A stretch of 64,000 bases of DNA from an uncultured Lachnospiraceae bacterium (GTDB lineage Bacteria; Bacillota; Clostridia; Lachnospirales; Lachnospiraceae): NCBI GenBank assembly GCA_910585905.1, contig CAJUID010000003.1, positions 1-64,000 of the forward strand. The letters are read 5' to 3'. The notes under the pieces were generated by a model, which saw only the letters and a list, made by a program, of their open reading frames with translations, was not told the origin of the DNA and did not search any database. The translations under genes were made by a program, and so were the position numbers. Shown one piece after another: positions 52,831 to 61,839 of this stretch. Each line of letters begins with the position of its first letter. Position 1 is the first letter of the stretch.

Positions 52831-53585
52831 ATAAGGAAAAGAGAGCAGCGGTTTATGCACGGGTATCTGTAAAACATCAGAACCGCAAGGACTTATCTAT
52901 TGAAGCACAGGTGAATGTGTGCAGGGCATATCTGTCAAAAAAAGGTATCTATAATGATATAGTTATTTTCCGGGATTTGGGATTTTCTGGAAGGAATTTT
53001 GTGCGTCCGGCATTTGTTAGTTTGAAAGAACAGATTGAACAAGGGCAAATATACTGTGTGGCAGTAAAGGATTTGTCCCGGCTTGGCAGGGATTACCGGA
53101 AGGTAGGGGATATTGTGGAACGTTTTTTTCCGGTGCATGGTGTCAGGCTGTTATCTGCAGTGGAAGGGTTTGACAGCGCGGATTATGCCGCGAACCCAGC
53201 AGCAGTGGGATTGTATCACCTTTTAAATGAATGGTATGCAAAGGATATCGGGCGCAAGGTATCGCTTGTAAAGATGGAAAAGAAGTTGGCGGGTAATTAC
53301 CTGGGAAGTGCAGCGCCATATGGATACAGAATTGTAAAAAGAGATGATATCCGAATACTGGAGCCAGATGATAGTTTTCTGGTGCGTTCTGCCATATTTG
53401 CTATGCATGAATCCGGGTATTCTTCCGGCGAGATTGTGGAGCAGCTTTGGCAGTGTGCTATCAATCCACCCGCTGTATACCGGAAAAGTGGGAAAGTAAT
53501 GGCAGCAGAAGGGCAGGCGAAGCGCTGGGAGGGTGGAACGGTCCGAAATCTTCTGAAACAGGGCAGAGTGATTTTTGCAGAGTAA
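52827..53585 (+). CDS. Short large-type serine recombinase, subunit 2
   Basis: 252 residues. Catalytic domain with AAVYARVSVKHQ (nucleophile Ser), SIEAQVNVCRAYL, FRDLGFSGRNFVRPAF, AVKDLSRLGRDYRKVGDIV. A shortened recombinase domain has GSAAPYGYRIVK and ends at EGGTVRNLLKQGRVIFAE, before the usual zinc-ribbon. The stop lies 15 bp before the inner inverted repeat of the element's right end. The tail looks naturally short or truncated at the element boundary. The pair recalls two-recombinase systems such as CcrA/CcrB but both members are much shorter. Confidence 0.85.
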   Translation: MNKEKRAAVYARVSVKHQNRKDLSIEAQVNVCRAYLSKKGIYNDIVIFRDLGFSGRNFVRPAFVSLKEQIEQGQIYCVAVKDLSRLGRDYRKVGDIVERFFPVHGVRLLSAVEGFDSADYAANPAAVGLYHLLNEWYAKDIGRKVSLVKMEKKLAGNYLGSAAPYGYRIVKRDDIRILEPDDSFLVRSAIFAMHESGYSSGEIVEQLWQCAINPPAVYRKSGKVMAAEGQAKRWEGGTVRNLLKQGRVIFAE

Positions 53586-53608
53586 TGCTGGCAGCCTTAC
53601 GCACTCCA

Positions 53609-54102
53609 GGGGGGATTACCACGCGGCTTAGTACAATTTCGCCTGTCTGTGTGACATCTTTTATCTCATCCTCTGGGATTTTCGGCGGATATTCTGCGTA
53701 GAGCGTATGGGGTGGTATCACATAAAGCTCTGTGCTGTCAGGTTCTGTCTCATCAAGAGGGAGAAGGGCAGTGTTCTGGAGGGCTGTTTGCCCAGAGAGG
53801 ATTTCTGCCCCTGCAATCTCCCTCGGCTCATATCCTGGTGCTTCAATCTGGATATTATATACGGAATATGGCTGGCTGGATTCCGGCTCCAAACTGTATT
53901 CTACAGGCGGCGCGCCTAATGCTACGGTTTCGCTCTGGCCGCTTGAATCTGTAGTAATTTCTTCCAGAACATCTTCTGGGTTATTGATATCGCTAATCCG
54001 GATGGTTGCCCCGGAAATTGGTTTAGAATCGCTCTGGGAAGTAATGTTTGCACGGAAATAGCCGATATCAGGCATATCCTGCGCTGCTTTCAGTGAATTC
54101 AT
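53609..54102 (-). pseudogene. N-terminal half of the split peptidoglycan-binding-domain protein
   Basis: About 163 native codons starting MNSLKAAQDMPDIGYFRANI with GGAAAGGAG before the ATG. Carboxypeptidase-like/Ig-like repeats (GATIRISDINNPED, YSLEPESSQPYSVYNIQIEA, PGYEPREIAGAEILSGQTAL) lead into VIPPHTLYAEYPPKIPEDEI and EIVLSRVVIP, the point of interruption. Relatives continue directly into a VVHDG segment, which sits at 48300 on the other side of the element. Beyond the junction the frame runs on through element sequence to 53461. The intact gene would encode about 420 residues, probably a cell-wall or spore-coat/cortex-associated protein without a signal peptide. Confidence 0.85.
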
Positions 54103-54336
54103 ATAGCTCCTTTCCAGTACAGCAAATTAGAAAGGTGAAACTAGAAATTAACTGCACCGGTATCTGCATGAAAAAATGCGAAAGATACAAATAGAGGTTT
54201 TTATTATTTTATGTAACAGTCCTGCCATTTGCTACTGTGTATTGCTATTTTCCAGTAAATACAGTAAAATAGGGAGAAAAATGCGCTGAGCGTGAAAGTA
54301 TGACAGGCCATATATGAAAAACGCAAAGGTGCAGAA

Positions 54337-54783
54337 ATGGGGATTGCGATGGAACAGATTAAGATAAAATATTTTTCGGATGAGATTGAGAGGCTGGATT
54401 ATGTTGGCGGCAAGTCGGACTGGATTGACCTGCGCGCATCAGAAGAAGTCGAACTGAAAAAGGGGGAATTTAAACTGATCCCACTGGGGGTTGCTATGGA
54501 GCTTCCAGCGGGTTATGAGGCGCATATCGTGCCAAGGAGCAGCACATTTAAAAACTTTGGCATTATCCAGACAAACCACTGTGGGATTGTGGACGGCTCA
54601 TACTGCGGTGATAATGATATGTGGAGGATGCCTGCACTTGCGGTCCGTGATACGGTGATCCATGTAAATGACAGAATCTGCCAGTTTCGCATTATGGAAA
54701 ACCAGCCGGAAATCCGATTTGAGGAGGTCGGGCATCTGCAAGGAGAGGACCGGGGGGGCTTTGGCACCACGGGAAGGCAGTAA
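54337..54783 (+). CDS. dut: dUTPase-family protein
   Basis: 144-148 residues with the trimeric dUTPase motifs: [10 protein letters not shown] (I), [12 protein letters not shown] (II), [14 protein letters not shown] (III), [10 protein letters not shown] (IV) and [10 protein letters not shown] (V). It removes dUTP. Motif III has [11 protein letters not shown] rather than the common DxDYRGEI, as in some Clostridia. Start is ATG 54337 or 54349; the former has AAAGGTG about 8 nt upstream. Divergent from the split gene across 234 bp with no other gene. Confidence 0.9.
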   Translation: MGIAMEQIKIKYFSDEIERLDYVGGKSDWIDLRASEEVELKKGEFKLIPLGVAMELPAGYEAHIVPRSSTFKNFGIIQTNHCGIVDGSYCGDNDMWRMPALAVRDTVIHVNDRICQFRIMENQPEIRFEEVGHLQGEDRGGFGTTGRQ

Positions 54784-54791
54784 ACGCGGAC

Positions 54792-54820
54792 TTGACATGG
54801 ATTTAATTTGTGTATACACT
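54792..54820 (+). promoter_or_regulatory. Sigma-A promoter for leuB-ilvD-ilvB, with a palindromic leader
   Basis: TTGACA at 54792-54797, 17-nt spacer, TACACT at 54815-54820. The leader then contains CACTA/TAGTG and a perfect palindrome GCGTGGATATCCACGC at 54838-54853, 17 nt before leuB. No T-box or leucine-rich leader peptide is visible in the short leader. Confidence 0.75.
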
Positions 54821-54870
54821 ATACGTTAGTGTTTGATGCGTGGATATCCACGCAGGATTGGAGGAACAGG

Positions 54871-55953
54871 ATGAATTATAAGATAGCAGCAATTGCGGGA
54901 GATGGAATTGGTCCAGAAATTGTGGGGGAAGCAAGAAAGGTTCTGGATAAGATTGGCCAGAAATATGGCCATGTCTTTACATACGAAGAACTTTTGATGG
55001 GTGGATGTTCCATTGATGTATACGAGGAATCCTTGACAGATGAGACGTTAGAAAAGGCAAAAGCCTGTGATTCGGTACTTCTAGGGGCTGTCGGCGGAAA
55101 TGTGGGGCATTCTGCATGGTACGAGATAGAGCCAAGCAAGCGTCCAGAGGCAGGGCTTCTAAAAATCCGCAAGGGGCTTGGGCTATATGCCAATATTCGT
55201 CCGGCAGTTCTCTTTGACGAGTTATCCGGTGCGTGTCCGCTAAAACCAGAGATTACTGATGGCGGTTTTGATTTTGTCGTGATGCGCGAGCTAACCGGGG
55301 GTCTCTACTTTGGAGAGAGAAAAACAGTAGAGGAAAACGGTGTATTAAAGGCAATTGATACACTGACTTATGATGAAAATGAGATTCGCCGCATTGCAAA
55401 GTGGGGCTTTGATGTGGCAATGAAGAGAAATAAAAAAGTATGTAGTGTAGATAAGGCAAATGTGCTGGATTCATCTAGGCTCTGGAGAAAGGTAGTAAAG
55501 GAAGTAGCAGCAGAATATCCAGAGGTAGAGCTTACCGATATGCTGGTTGATAACTGCGCAATGCAGTTAGTCCGTGATCCAAAGCAGTTTGATGTAATTT
55601 TAACAGAAAATATGTTTGGTGATATTTTGTCGGATGAGGCGAGTATGGTAACAGGCTCGATTGGAATGCTGTCTTCGGCAAGCCTTGGCGCGACGAAGCT
55701 TGGGCTGTATGAGCCAAGCCATGGTTCTGCTCCTGACATTGCAGGGCAGGATAAGGCAAATCCAATTGCAACGATTCTTTCAGCGGCAATGATGCTTCGT
55801 TATTCCTTTGATCTGGAAGCGGAAGCAGACGCAATAGAGAATGCGGTAAAACAGGTGTTAAAGGATGGATACCGTACAGTAGATATTATGTCGGATGGAA
55901 AGACACAGGTTGGAACGGTTCAGATGGGCGATTTAATCTGTGAACGGATATAA
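54871..55953 (+). CDS. leuB: 3-isopropylmalate dehydrogenase
   Basis: 360 residues, standard length. Oxidatively decarboxylates 3-isopropylmalate with NAD in leucine synthesis. Motifs: [89 protein letters not shown] and [18 protein letters not shown]. The ATG at 54871 follows GGAGG. leuA, leuC and leuD are not in the window, so leuB is separated from its pathway partners and heads an ilv operon. Confidence 0.97.
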   Translation: MNYKIAAIAGDGIGPEIVGEARKVLDKIGQKYGHVFTYEELLMGGCSIDVYEESLTDETLEKAKACDSVLLGAVGGNVGHSAWYEIEPSKRPEAGLLKIRKGLGLYANIRPAVLFDELSGACPLKPEITDGGFDFVVMRELTGGLYFGERKTVEENGVLKAIDTLTYDENEIRRIAKWGFDVAMKRNKKVCSVDKANVLDSSRLWRKVVKEVAAEYPEVELTDMLVDNCAMQLVRDPKQFDVILTENMFGDILSDEASMVTGSIGMLSSASLGATKLGLYEPSHGSAPDIAGQDKANPIATILSAAMMLRYSFDLEAEADAIENAVKQVLKDGYRTVDIMSDGKTQVGTVQMGDLICERI

Positions 55954-55979
55954 GACAGAATAGAAAGGGAGGAATATCC

Positions 55980-57644
55980 ATGAAAAGTGATGCAGTGAAA
56001 ATGGGAATGCAGACGGCGCCCCAGAGGTCGCTGTTTAATGCATTAGGGCTTACAGAGGAGGAGCTTTCAAAGCCTCTGGTTGGTATTGTTAGTTCTTATA
56101 ATGAGATTGTACCAGGCCATATGAATATAGATAAAATTGTGGAGGCAGTAAAAGTCGGAGTGGCAATGGCAGGCGGCACGCCAATCGTATTTCCGGCAAT
56201 TGCGGTATGTGACGGCATTGCGATGGGACATGTCGGTATGAAGTATTCTCTGGTGACAAGGGATCTGATCGCCGATTCAACAGAATGTATGGCGGCGGCA
56301 CACCAGTTTGATGCACTTGTGATGGTGCCAAACTGTGATAAGAACGTGCCAGGGCTTTTAATGGCTGCAGCCAGATTAAATGTGCCGACTGTTTTTGTCA
56401 GTGGTGGGCCGATGCTCGCAGGGCATGTACAAGGGAAAAAGACAAGTCTTTCTTCCATGTTCGAGGCAGTGGGTGCGCATGCTGCAGGAAAGATGTCGGA
56501 GGAAGAGGTAAATGATTATGTATGTAATGCCTGCCCGACTTGTGGTTCCTGTTCCGGTATGTATACAGCAAACAGCATGAACTGCCTGACAGAAGCGATT
56601 GGTATGGGATTGCAGGGAAACGGCACAATTCCTGCCGTTTACTCACAGAGAATTAAACTGGCAAAACATGCTGGTATGAAAGTAATGGAGCTTTTGGAGA
56701 AAAATATCCGTCCAAAGGATATTATGACACAGAAAGCATTTGAGAATGCTTTGACCATTGATATGGCGCTTGGCTGTTCTACCAATACAATGCTTCATCT
56801 GCCTGCTATTGCACACGAGGCAGGTGTGGAGATCAATCTGGATATTGCAAACCAGATTAGTGCAAAGACGCCTAACCTGTGTCATCTGGCACCGGCAGGC
56901 CATCACTATATGGAAGAATTAAATGAAGCAGGCGGTATTTATGCCGTTATGAACGAATTAAATAAAAAAGGACTGCTACATACAGACCTAATCACAGCAA
57001 CAGGAAAGACCGTAGGGGAAAATATTGCAGGCTGTGAAAATAAAAATCAGGAGATTATCCGTCCAATCGAGAATCCATATAGCCAGACGGGAGGCATTGC
57101 GGTGCTCCGCGGAAATATTGCCCCTGACAGTTGTGTGGTAAAACGCTCTGCTGTTGTTCCAGAGATGATGGAACATGAAGGCCCTGCAAGGGTATTTGAC
57201 TGTGAGGAGGATGCGATTGACGCAATCAAGGGTGGAAAGATTTCTGCCGGGGACGTTGTAGTAATCCGTTATGAAGGACCAAAGGGCGGACCTGGTATGC
57301 GCGAGATGCTAAATCCGACTTCAGCAATTGCAGGTATGGGGCTAGGCTCTAGTGTAGCACTGATTACGGATGGCCGTTTTTCTGGTGCATCCAGGGGAGC
57401 TTCGATTGGCCATGTATCGCCTGAGGCAGCGGTAGGCGGCCCAATTGCTTTAATTGAGGAAGGCGATATTATTTCGATTAATATTCCTGCAAATACGATT
57501 AATGTAAAAGTTTCTGAGGATGAGCTTGCAAAGAGGAAAGAAAACTGGACGCCGAAGGAGCCAAAGGTGAAGACAGGATATCTTGCGCGGTATGCATCTA
57601 TGGTAACTTCTGCTGATAGAGGGGCAATTCTAGAGATTAAGTAA
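55980..57644 (+). CDS. ilvD: Dihydroxy-acid dehydratase
   Basis: 554 residues. Dehydrates 2,3-dihydroxy acids in valine and isoleucine synthesis with an iron-sulfur cluster. Cluster-binding cysteines lie in [10 protein letters not shown] and [20 protein letters not shown]. Other signatures: [20 protein letters not shown] and [22 protein letters not shown] precedes the ATG; 26 nt after leuB and 15 nt before ilvB, so one operon. Confidence 0.97.
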   Translation: MKSDAVKMGMQTAPQRSLFNALGLTEEELSKPLVGIVSSYNEIVPGHMNIDKIVEAVKVGVAMAGGTPIVFPAIAVCDGIAMGHVGMKYSLVTRDLIADSTECMAAAHQFDALVMVPNCDKNVPGLLMAAARLNVPTVFVSGGPMLAGHVQGKKTSLSSMFEAVGAHAAGKMSEEEVNDYVCNACPTCGSCSGMYTANSMNCLTEAIGMGLQGNGTIPAVYSQRIKLAKHAGMKVMELLEKNIRPKDIMTQKAFENALTIDMALGCSTNTMLHLPAIAHEAGVEINLDIANQISAKTPNLCHLAPAGHHYMEELNEAGGIYAVMNELNKKGLLHTDLITATGKTVGENIAGCENKNQEIIRPIENPYSQTGGIAVLRGNIAPDSCVVKRSAVVPEMMEHEGPARVFDCEEDAIDAIKGGKISAGDVVVIRYEGPKGGPGMREMLNPTSAIAGMGLGSSVALITDGRFSGASRGASIGHVSPEAAVGGPIALIEEGDIISINIPANTINVKVSEDELAKRKENWTPKEPKVKTGYLARYASMVTSADRGAILEIK

Positions 57645-57659
57645 AAGGAGTACTGGATT

Positions 57660-59345
57660 ATGCAATTGACTGGTTCTGAGATTGTTATTGAGTGTTTAAA
57701 AGAACAAGGAGTTGACACTGTCTTTGGTTATCCGGGCGGTGCAATCCTAAATATATACGATGAGTTATACCGCCACCAGGATGAAATTAAGCATATCCTG
57801 ACATCCCATGAGCAGGGGGCAGCCCATGCTGCGGATGGTTATGCACGGGCTACTGGAAAAGTTGGTGTCTGTTTGGCGACAAGCGGTCCTGGTGCGACAA
57901 ATCTGGTAACAGGTATTGCAACTGCCTATCTGGACTCGGTTCCGATGGTTGCGATTACTTGTAATGTAGGGCTGCCTCTTCTTGGAAAGGACTCTTTTCA
58001 GGAAATCGACATCGCTGGCGTTGTGATGCCAATAACAAAACATAGCTTTATTGTAAAGGAAGTGGAAGAGCTTGCACCGACACTCCGCCGTGCGTTTGCC
58101 ATTGCGATGACTGGGCGGCGCGGACCGGTTCTGGTAGATATTGTCAAGAGCGCTACGAGTGACTCAGCAGAATATCAGAGGGAGGTGCCAAAAGAGATTT
58201 CGCGTTCCATGGATAAAATAGAGGAAAGCAGTATTGATGAGGCAGTAAAACTGATTTGCAAAGCAAGAAAACCAATTATCTTTGTCGGTGGAGGCGCAGT
58301 CAGCGCGGAGGCCGGAAAGGAGCTGTATGAGTTTGCCAGAAAGGTAGATGCACCTGTTACTGACAGCCTAATGGGAAAAGGTGCCTATCCGGGGACAGAT
58401 GAAAAGTATATCGGGATGCTTGGCATGCATGGGACAAAGACAGCAAACTTAAGCCTTGCGGAGAGTGACCTGCTGATTGTGGTGGGGGCTCGTTTTTCAG
58501 ACCGTGTTACAGGAAATACAGCGACATTTGCCAGAAATGCAAAAATTATCCAGATTGACGTGGATGAGGCAGAGATTAATAAAAATATTATGGTTGATCT
58601 TAGTGTGATTGGCGATGTCAAATCGGTGTTAGAGATTTTTAATAAGAAATTAGAGCAGCAGTACCATAAAGAGTGGATGGATAAAGTGATGGCGCGCAAG
58701 GATGCGTTACCTTTAAACTACAATTCTGAGGGACTGACGGGACCATATATTATCGAAAAATTAGATGAGATTACAAATGGCGAAGCGGTTGTTGTGACAG
58801 AAGTAGGCCAGCATCAGATGTGGGCTGCGCAGTATTATAAATATAAAGAACCGCGCACGCTGATTACTTCAGGCGGACTTGGGACGATGGGGTATGGCCT
58901 TGGGGCTGCAATCGGTGCAAAAACGGCGTTGCCAGAAAAAACGGTAGTAAATATTGCTGGGGACGGTTGTTTCCGAATGAATATGAATGAGATTGCCACA
59001 GCGACCAGAAGCAATATCCCAGTGATTGAGATTGTTTTTAATAACCATGTGCTTGGCATGGTAAGGCAGTGGCAGACATTGTTCTATGGAAAACGTTATT
59101 CGCATACAGTGTTAAATGACTGTGTAGATTTTGTAAAAGTCGCTGAAGCGATGGGAGCAAAGGGATACCGTATTACCAAAAAGGAAGAGGTAGAGCCGGT
59201 ATTAAAAGAGGCGATTGCTGCAGGCGTACCTGTATTGATTGAGTGTGTGATTGACAGTGATGACAAGGTATTTCCAATGGTGGCACCAGGCAAAAATCTG
59301 GATGATGCTTTTGATGAAAAGGATTTAAAAGAGCAGAACAGATAA
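57660..59345 (+). CDS. ilvB: Acetolactate synthase, large (catalytic) subunit
   Basis: 561 residues, ThDP-dependent. VFGYPGGAILNIYDEL, HEQGAAHAADGYARATGK (catalytic Glu), SGPGATNLVTGIA, and the ThDP/Mg motif NIAGDGCFRMNMNEIATATR ending in NN at IVFNNHVLGM; RQWQTLFYGKRYS is typical of anabolic AHAS. It condenses pyruvate with pyruvate or 2-ketobutyrate. No regulatory subunit gene (ilvN/ilvH) follows; the next gene is serC after 124 nt. Either the small subunit is elsewhere or this enzyme works alone. Confidence 0.96.
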   Translation: MQLTGSEIVIECLKEQGVDTVFGYPGGAILNIYDELYRHQDEIKHILTSHEQGAAHAADGYARATGKVGVCLATSGPGATNLVTGIATAYLDSVPMVAITCNVGLPLLGKDSFQEIDIAGVVMPITKHSFIVKEVEELAPTLRRAFAIAMTGRRGPVLVDIVKSATSDSAEYQREVPKEISRSMDKIEESSIDEAVKLICKARKPIIFVGGGAVSAEAGKELYEFARKVDAPVTDSLMGKGAYPGTDEKYIGMLGMHGTKTANLSLAESDLLIVVGARFSDRVTGNTATFARNAKIIQIDVDEAEINKNIMVDLSVIGDVKSVLEIFNKKLEQQYHKEWMDKVMARKDALPLNYNSEGLTGPYIIEKLDEITNGEAVVVTEVGQHQMWAAQYYKYKEPRTLITSGGLGTMGYGLGAAIGAKTALPEKTVVNIAGDGCFRMNMNEIATATRSNIPVIEIVFNNHVLGMVRQWQTLFYGKRYSHTVLNDCVDFVKVAEAMGAKGYRITKKEEVEPVLKEAIAAGVPVLIECVIDSDDKVFPMVAPGKNLDDAFDEKDLKEQNR

Positions 59346-59469
59346 GAGCTAGAAGGATATAGCATGATGCCAGGGTCAAGAGTGGGTAGCAATCCAAAGC
59401 ATCAGTTGGGGCAAAATACTTTTTGATTCCAACAGCATAGTATTTATTTTACAGAAGGAGGCACATAGA

Positions 59470-60552
59470 GTGAGCAGAGTGTATAATTTTTCAGCCGGTC
59501 CGGCGGTATTACCGGAAGAGGTATTAAAGGAAGCAGCAGATGAGATGATGGATTATAAGGGTTCTGGTATGTCTGTAATGGAGATGAGCCATCGTTCAAA
59601 GGTTTATGATGACATTATTAAGACTGCTGAGAAGGATTTAAGGGATCTTATGAATATTCCAGATAATTACAAGGTATTATTCCTTCAAGGCGGAGCTTCG
59701 CAGCAGTTTGCCATGATTCCAATGAATCTTATGAAAAATAAGGTTGCAGATTATATTGTAACTGGCCAGTGGGCAAAAAAGGCATGGCAGGAGGCTTCTA
59801 AGTTCGGAAAGGCAAATAAGATTGCATCTTCTGAGGATAAGACTTTTTCTTATATCCCAGATTGCTCTGACCTTCCAATTTCGGATGATGCTGATTATGT
59901 ATATATTTGTGAAAATAACACAATCTATGGAACAAAATATAAAGAACTACCAAATACAAAGGGAAAGACGCTGGTAGCAGATGTTTCTTCCTGCTTTTTG
60001 TCTGAACCAGTCGACGTGTCAAAATATGGTATAATCTATGGCGGCGTACAGAAAAATATTGGGCCTGCTGGCGTAGTTATTGTGATAATCCGTGAGGATT
60101 TAATCACAGAGGATGTTCTTCCGGGAACCCCTACAATGCTTCAGTACAAGACACATGCAGATGCAGAATCCCTCTACAATACACCGCCTGCCTATGGCAT
60201 TTATATCTGTGGCAAGGTCTTTCAGTGGCTTAAGAAAATGGGCGGCTTAGAGGCAATGAAGCAGAAGAATGAGGAGAAAGCGAAAATTCTCTATGATTTC
60301 CTGGATTCTAGTAAGCTTTTCAAGGGAACTGTTGTGCCAAAAGACCGTTCTCTGATGAATGTGCCTTTTGTTACTGGTGATGCGGATATGGATGCAAAGT
60401 TTGTAAAGGAAGCTTCCGCAGCTGGATTTGTAAACTTAAAGGGACACCGTACAGTTGGCGGCATGAGAGCTAGTATCTACAATGCTATGCCAAAGGAAGG
60501 CGTAGAAAAGCTAGTAGAATTTATGAAGAAGTTTGAGGAGGAGAATGCATAA
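59470..60552 (+). CDS. serC: Phosphoserine aminotransferase
   Basis: 360 residues, GTG start 8 nt after AAGGAGG. Converts 3-phosphohydroxypyruvate to phosphoserine with PLP. Motifs: VYNFSAGPAVLPEEVL, MEMSHRSKVYDDI, LFLQGGASQQFAMIPMNL, VADVSSCFLSEPVDV and the Schiff-base Lys in YGGVQKNIGPAG; C-terminal GFVNLKGHRTVGGMRASIYN. It overlaps serA by one base (TAATG). Confidence 0.97.
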   Translation: MSRVYNFSAGPAVLPEEVLKEAADEMMDYKGSGMSVMEMSHRSKVYDDIIKTAEKDLRDLMNIPDNYKVLFLQGGASQQFAMIPMNLMKNKVADYIVTGQWAKKAWQEASKFGKANKIASSEDKTFSYIPDCSDLPISDDADYVYICENNTIYGTKYKELPNTKGKTLVADVSSCFLSEPVDVSKYGIIYGGVQKNIGPAGVVIVIIREDLITEDVLPGTPTMLQYKTHADAESLYNTPPAYGIYICGKVFQWLKKMGGLEAMKQKNEEKAKILYDFLDSSKLFKGTVVPKDRSLMNVPFVTGDADMDAKFVKEASAAGFVNLKGHRTVGGMRASIYNAMPKEGVEKLVEFMKKFEEENA

Positions 60553-61715
60553 TGTTTCAGTATACGTGCTTAAATCCAATTGCACAGGTTGGGTTGGATG
60601 TTTTTACAGATGATTACAAAAAGACAGAGGAGTTTGCAGATGCAGATGCAGTATTAGTCCGCAGCGCGGCAATGCATGATATGGAATTGTCTGATAAACT
60701 GGCGGCTATTGCGAGAGCTGGTGCCGGATATAATAATATTCCGATTGATAAATGTGCTGAGAAGGGGATCGTAGTATTTAATACTCCGGGTGCAAACGCA
60801 AATGGAGTAAAGGAAATGGTAATCTCTGGTATGCTTTTAGCGGCAAGGGATATTGTCGGCGGCATTAGCTGGGTAACGGAAAATGCCGGGGATGAAAATA
60901 TCAGCAAATCAATGGAAAAAGCAAAAAAGAATTTTGCAGGGACAGAGATTAAGGGAAAGAAGCTTGGAGTAATCGGTCTTGGTGCGATCGGCGTGCTGGT
61001 AGCAAATGCCGCAAATCGTATGGGAATGCAAGTATACGGCGTAGATCCGTTTCTTTCCGTCCAGAATGCGTTGAATATTAACCGTGATGTTACTGTATTA
61101 AAATCTTATGATGAGTTATATGAACAGTGTGATTATATTACAGTACATGTTCCATTCCTTGAGGATACAAAGGGAATGATTAACAAAGAGGCTTTTGATA
61201 AAATGAAGGATGGCGTTGTAATCTTGAATTTTGCAAGGGACCTTCTTGTGAATGATGAGGACATGAAGGTTGCATTGGAGTCTGGCAAAGTTGCAAAATA
61301 TGTGACAGATTTTCCAAATCCTGCAGTAATGCAGATGCCGAATGTAATTGCGACACCACATCTTGGCGCTTCTACAGAGGAGTCAGAGGACAACTGTGCA
61401 GTAATGGCAGCCAATGAGCTTCGCGAATTTTTGGAACATGGAAATATTGTGAATTCCGTAAATTATCCGAAGTGTGATGCAGGTATCTGTTCAACCGCAG
61501 GCAGGATTACAGTTGCACATAAAAATATGCCAAAGATGTTAAACCAGTTTACAAATGTTATTTCTGCTGAGGGAATCAATATTGACCATATGACGAATAA
61601 GAGCCGAGGAGAGTATTCTTACTGTGTATTTGATATTGATTCTGCTTCCTCTCAGGAATTGGCGGATAAATTGGCATCCATAAGTGGTGTGTTAAAAGTT
61701 CGTATTGTGAAATAG
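60552..61715 (+). CDS. serA: D-3-phosphoglycerate dehydrogenase (short, ACT-containing)
   Basis: 387 residues. First step of serine synthesis. ARAGAGYNNIPIDKCAEKGI, NAD-binding GVIGLGAIGVLVANAANRMG then YGVDP, catalytic Arg in LNFARDLLVNDEDM, His in ATPHLGASTEESE. A C-terminal ACT domain (about 320-387) follows, without the intervening ASB domain of the 530-residue form. Together with serC it forms a two-gene operon closed by a strong terminator; serB is not here. Confidence 0.95.
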   Translation: MFQYTCLNPIAQVGLDVFTDDYKKTEEFADADAVLVRSAAMHDMELSDKLAAIARAGAGYNNIPIDKCAEKGIVVFNTPGANANGVKEMVISGMLLAARDIVGGISWVTENAGDENISKSMEKAKKNFAGTEIKGKKLGVIGLGAIGVLVANAANRMGMQVYGVDPFLSVQNALNINRDVTVLKSYDELYEQCDYITVHVPFLEDTKGMINKEAFDKMKDGVVILNFARDLLVNDEDMKVALESGKVAKYVTDFPNPAVMQMPNVIATPHLGASTEESEDNCAVMAANELREFLEHGNIVNSVNYPKCDAGICSTAGRITVAHKNMPKMLNQFTNVISAEGINIDHMTNKSRGEYSYCVFDIDSASSQELADKLASISGVLKVRIVK

Positions 61716-61724
61716 AGATTGGGG

Positions 61725-61756
61725 AAAAGGCACCGGCACATGCAGGTGCCTTTTTT
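61725..61756 (+). terminator. Rho-independent terminator of serC-serA
   Basis: AAAAGGCACC / GGTGCCTTTT with loop GGCACATGCA and TTTTTT at the end. Confidence 0.93.
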
Positions 61757-61839
61757 CTGGATACAAGAAAATACACCAGGATAGGGGATAAGTTAGATGG
61801 TGTATATAAATCGAAAAAATCTTTGGAAGGGTGAGCTTA

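Larger units (their letters stand above)
48305..53612 (+). mobile_element. 5.3-kb serine-recombinase element inserted in the peptidoglycan-binding gene
   Basis: The left end is TTCGGGGG then A and TGGAGTGCG (48308-48316). The right end is CGCACTCCA (53600-53608) then six G and ATTACC. The two 9-mers are exact inverted repeats, and both junctions fall in the same proline codons of the host gene. Inside, all genes are on +: condensation-type transferase, DUF6320 protein, alpha/beta hydrolase, a Nudix remnant and two serine recombinases at the right end. The exact crossover cannot be fixed within the G-run. Excision would give a host site with 4 or 7 G and a circle junction with the rest, if the frame is restored. 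Confidence 0.85.

Noticed and set aside
48305..53612. Inversion rather than insertion at the split gene
   Set aside because: Both halves remain in the same orientation and order; an inversion would flip one of them.
48334..54102. Reading the split gene as two independent genes
   Set aside because: The C-half has no valid start, the N-half runs into recombinase sequence before stopping, and the two junctions fall in the same proline codons with matching inverted repeats.
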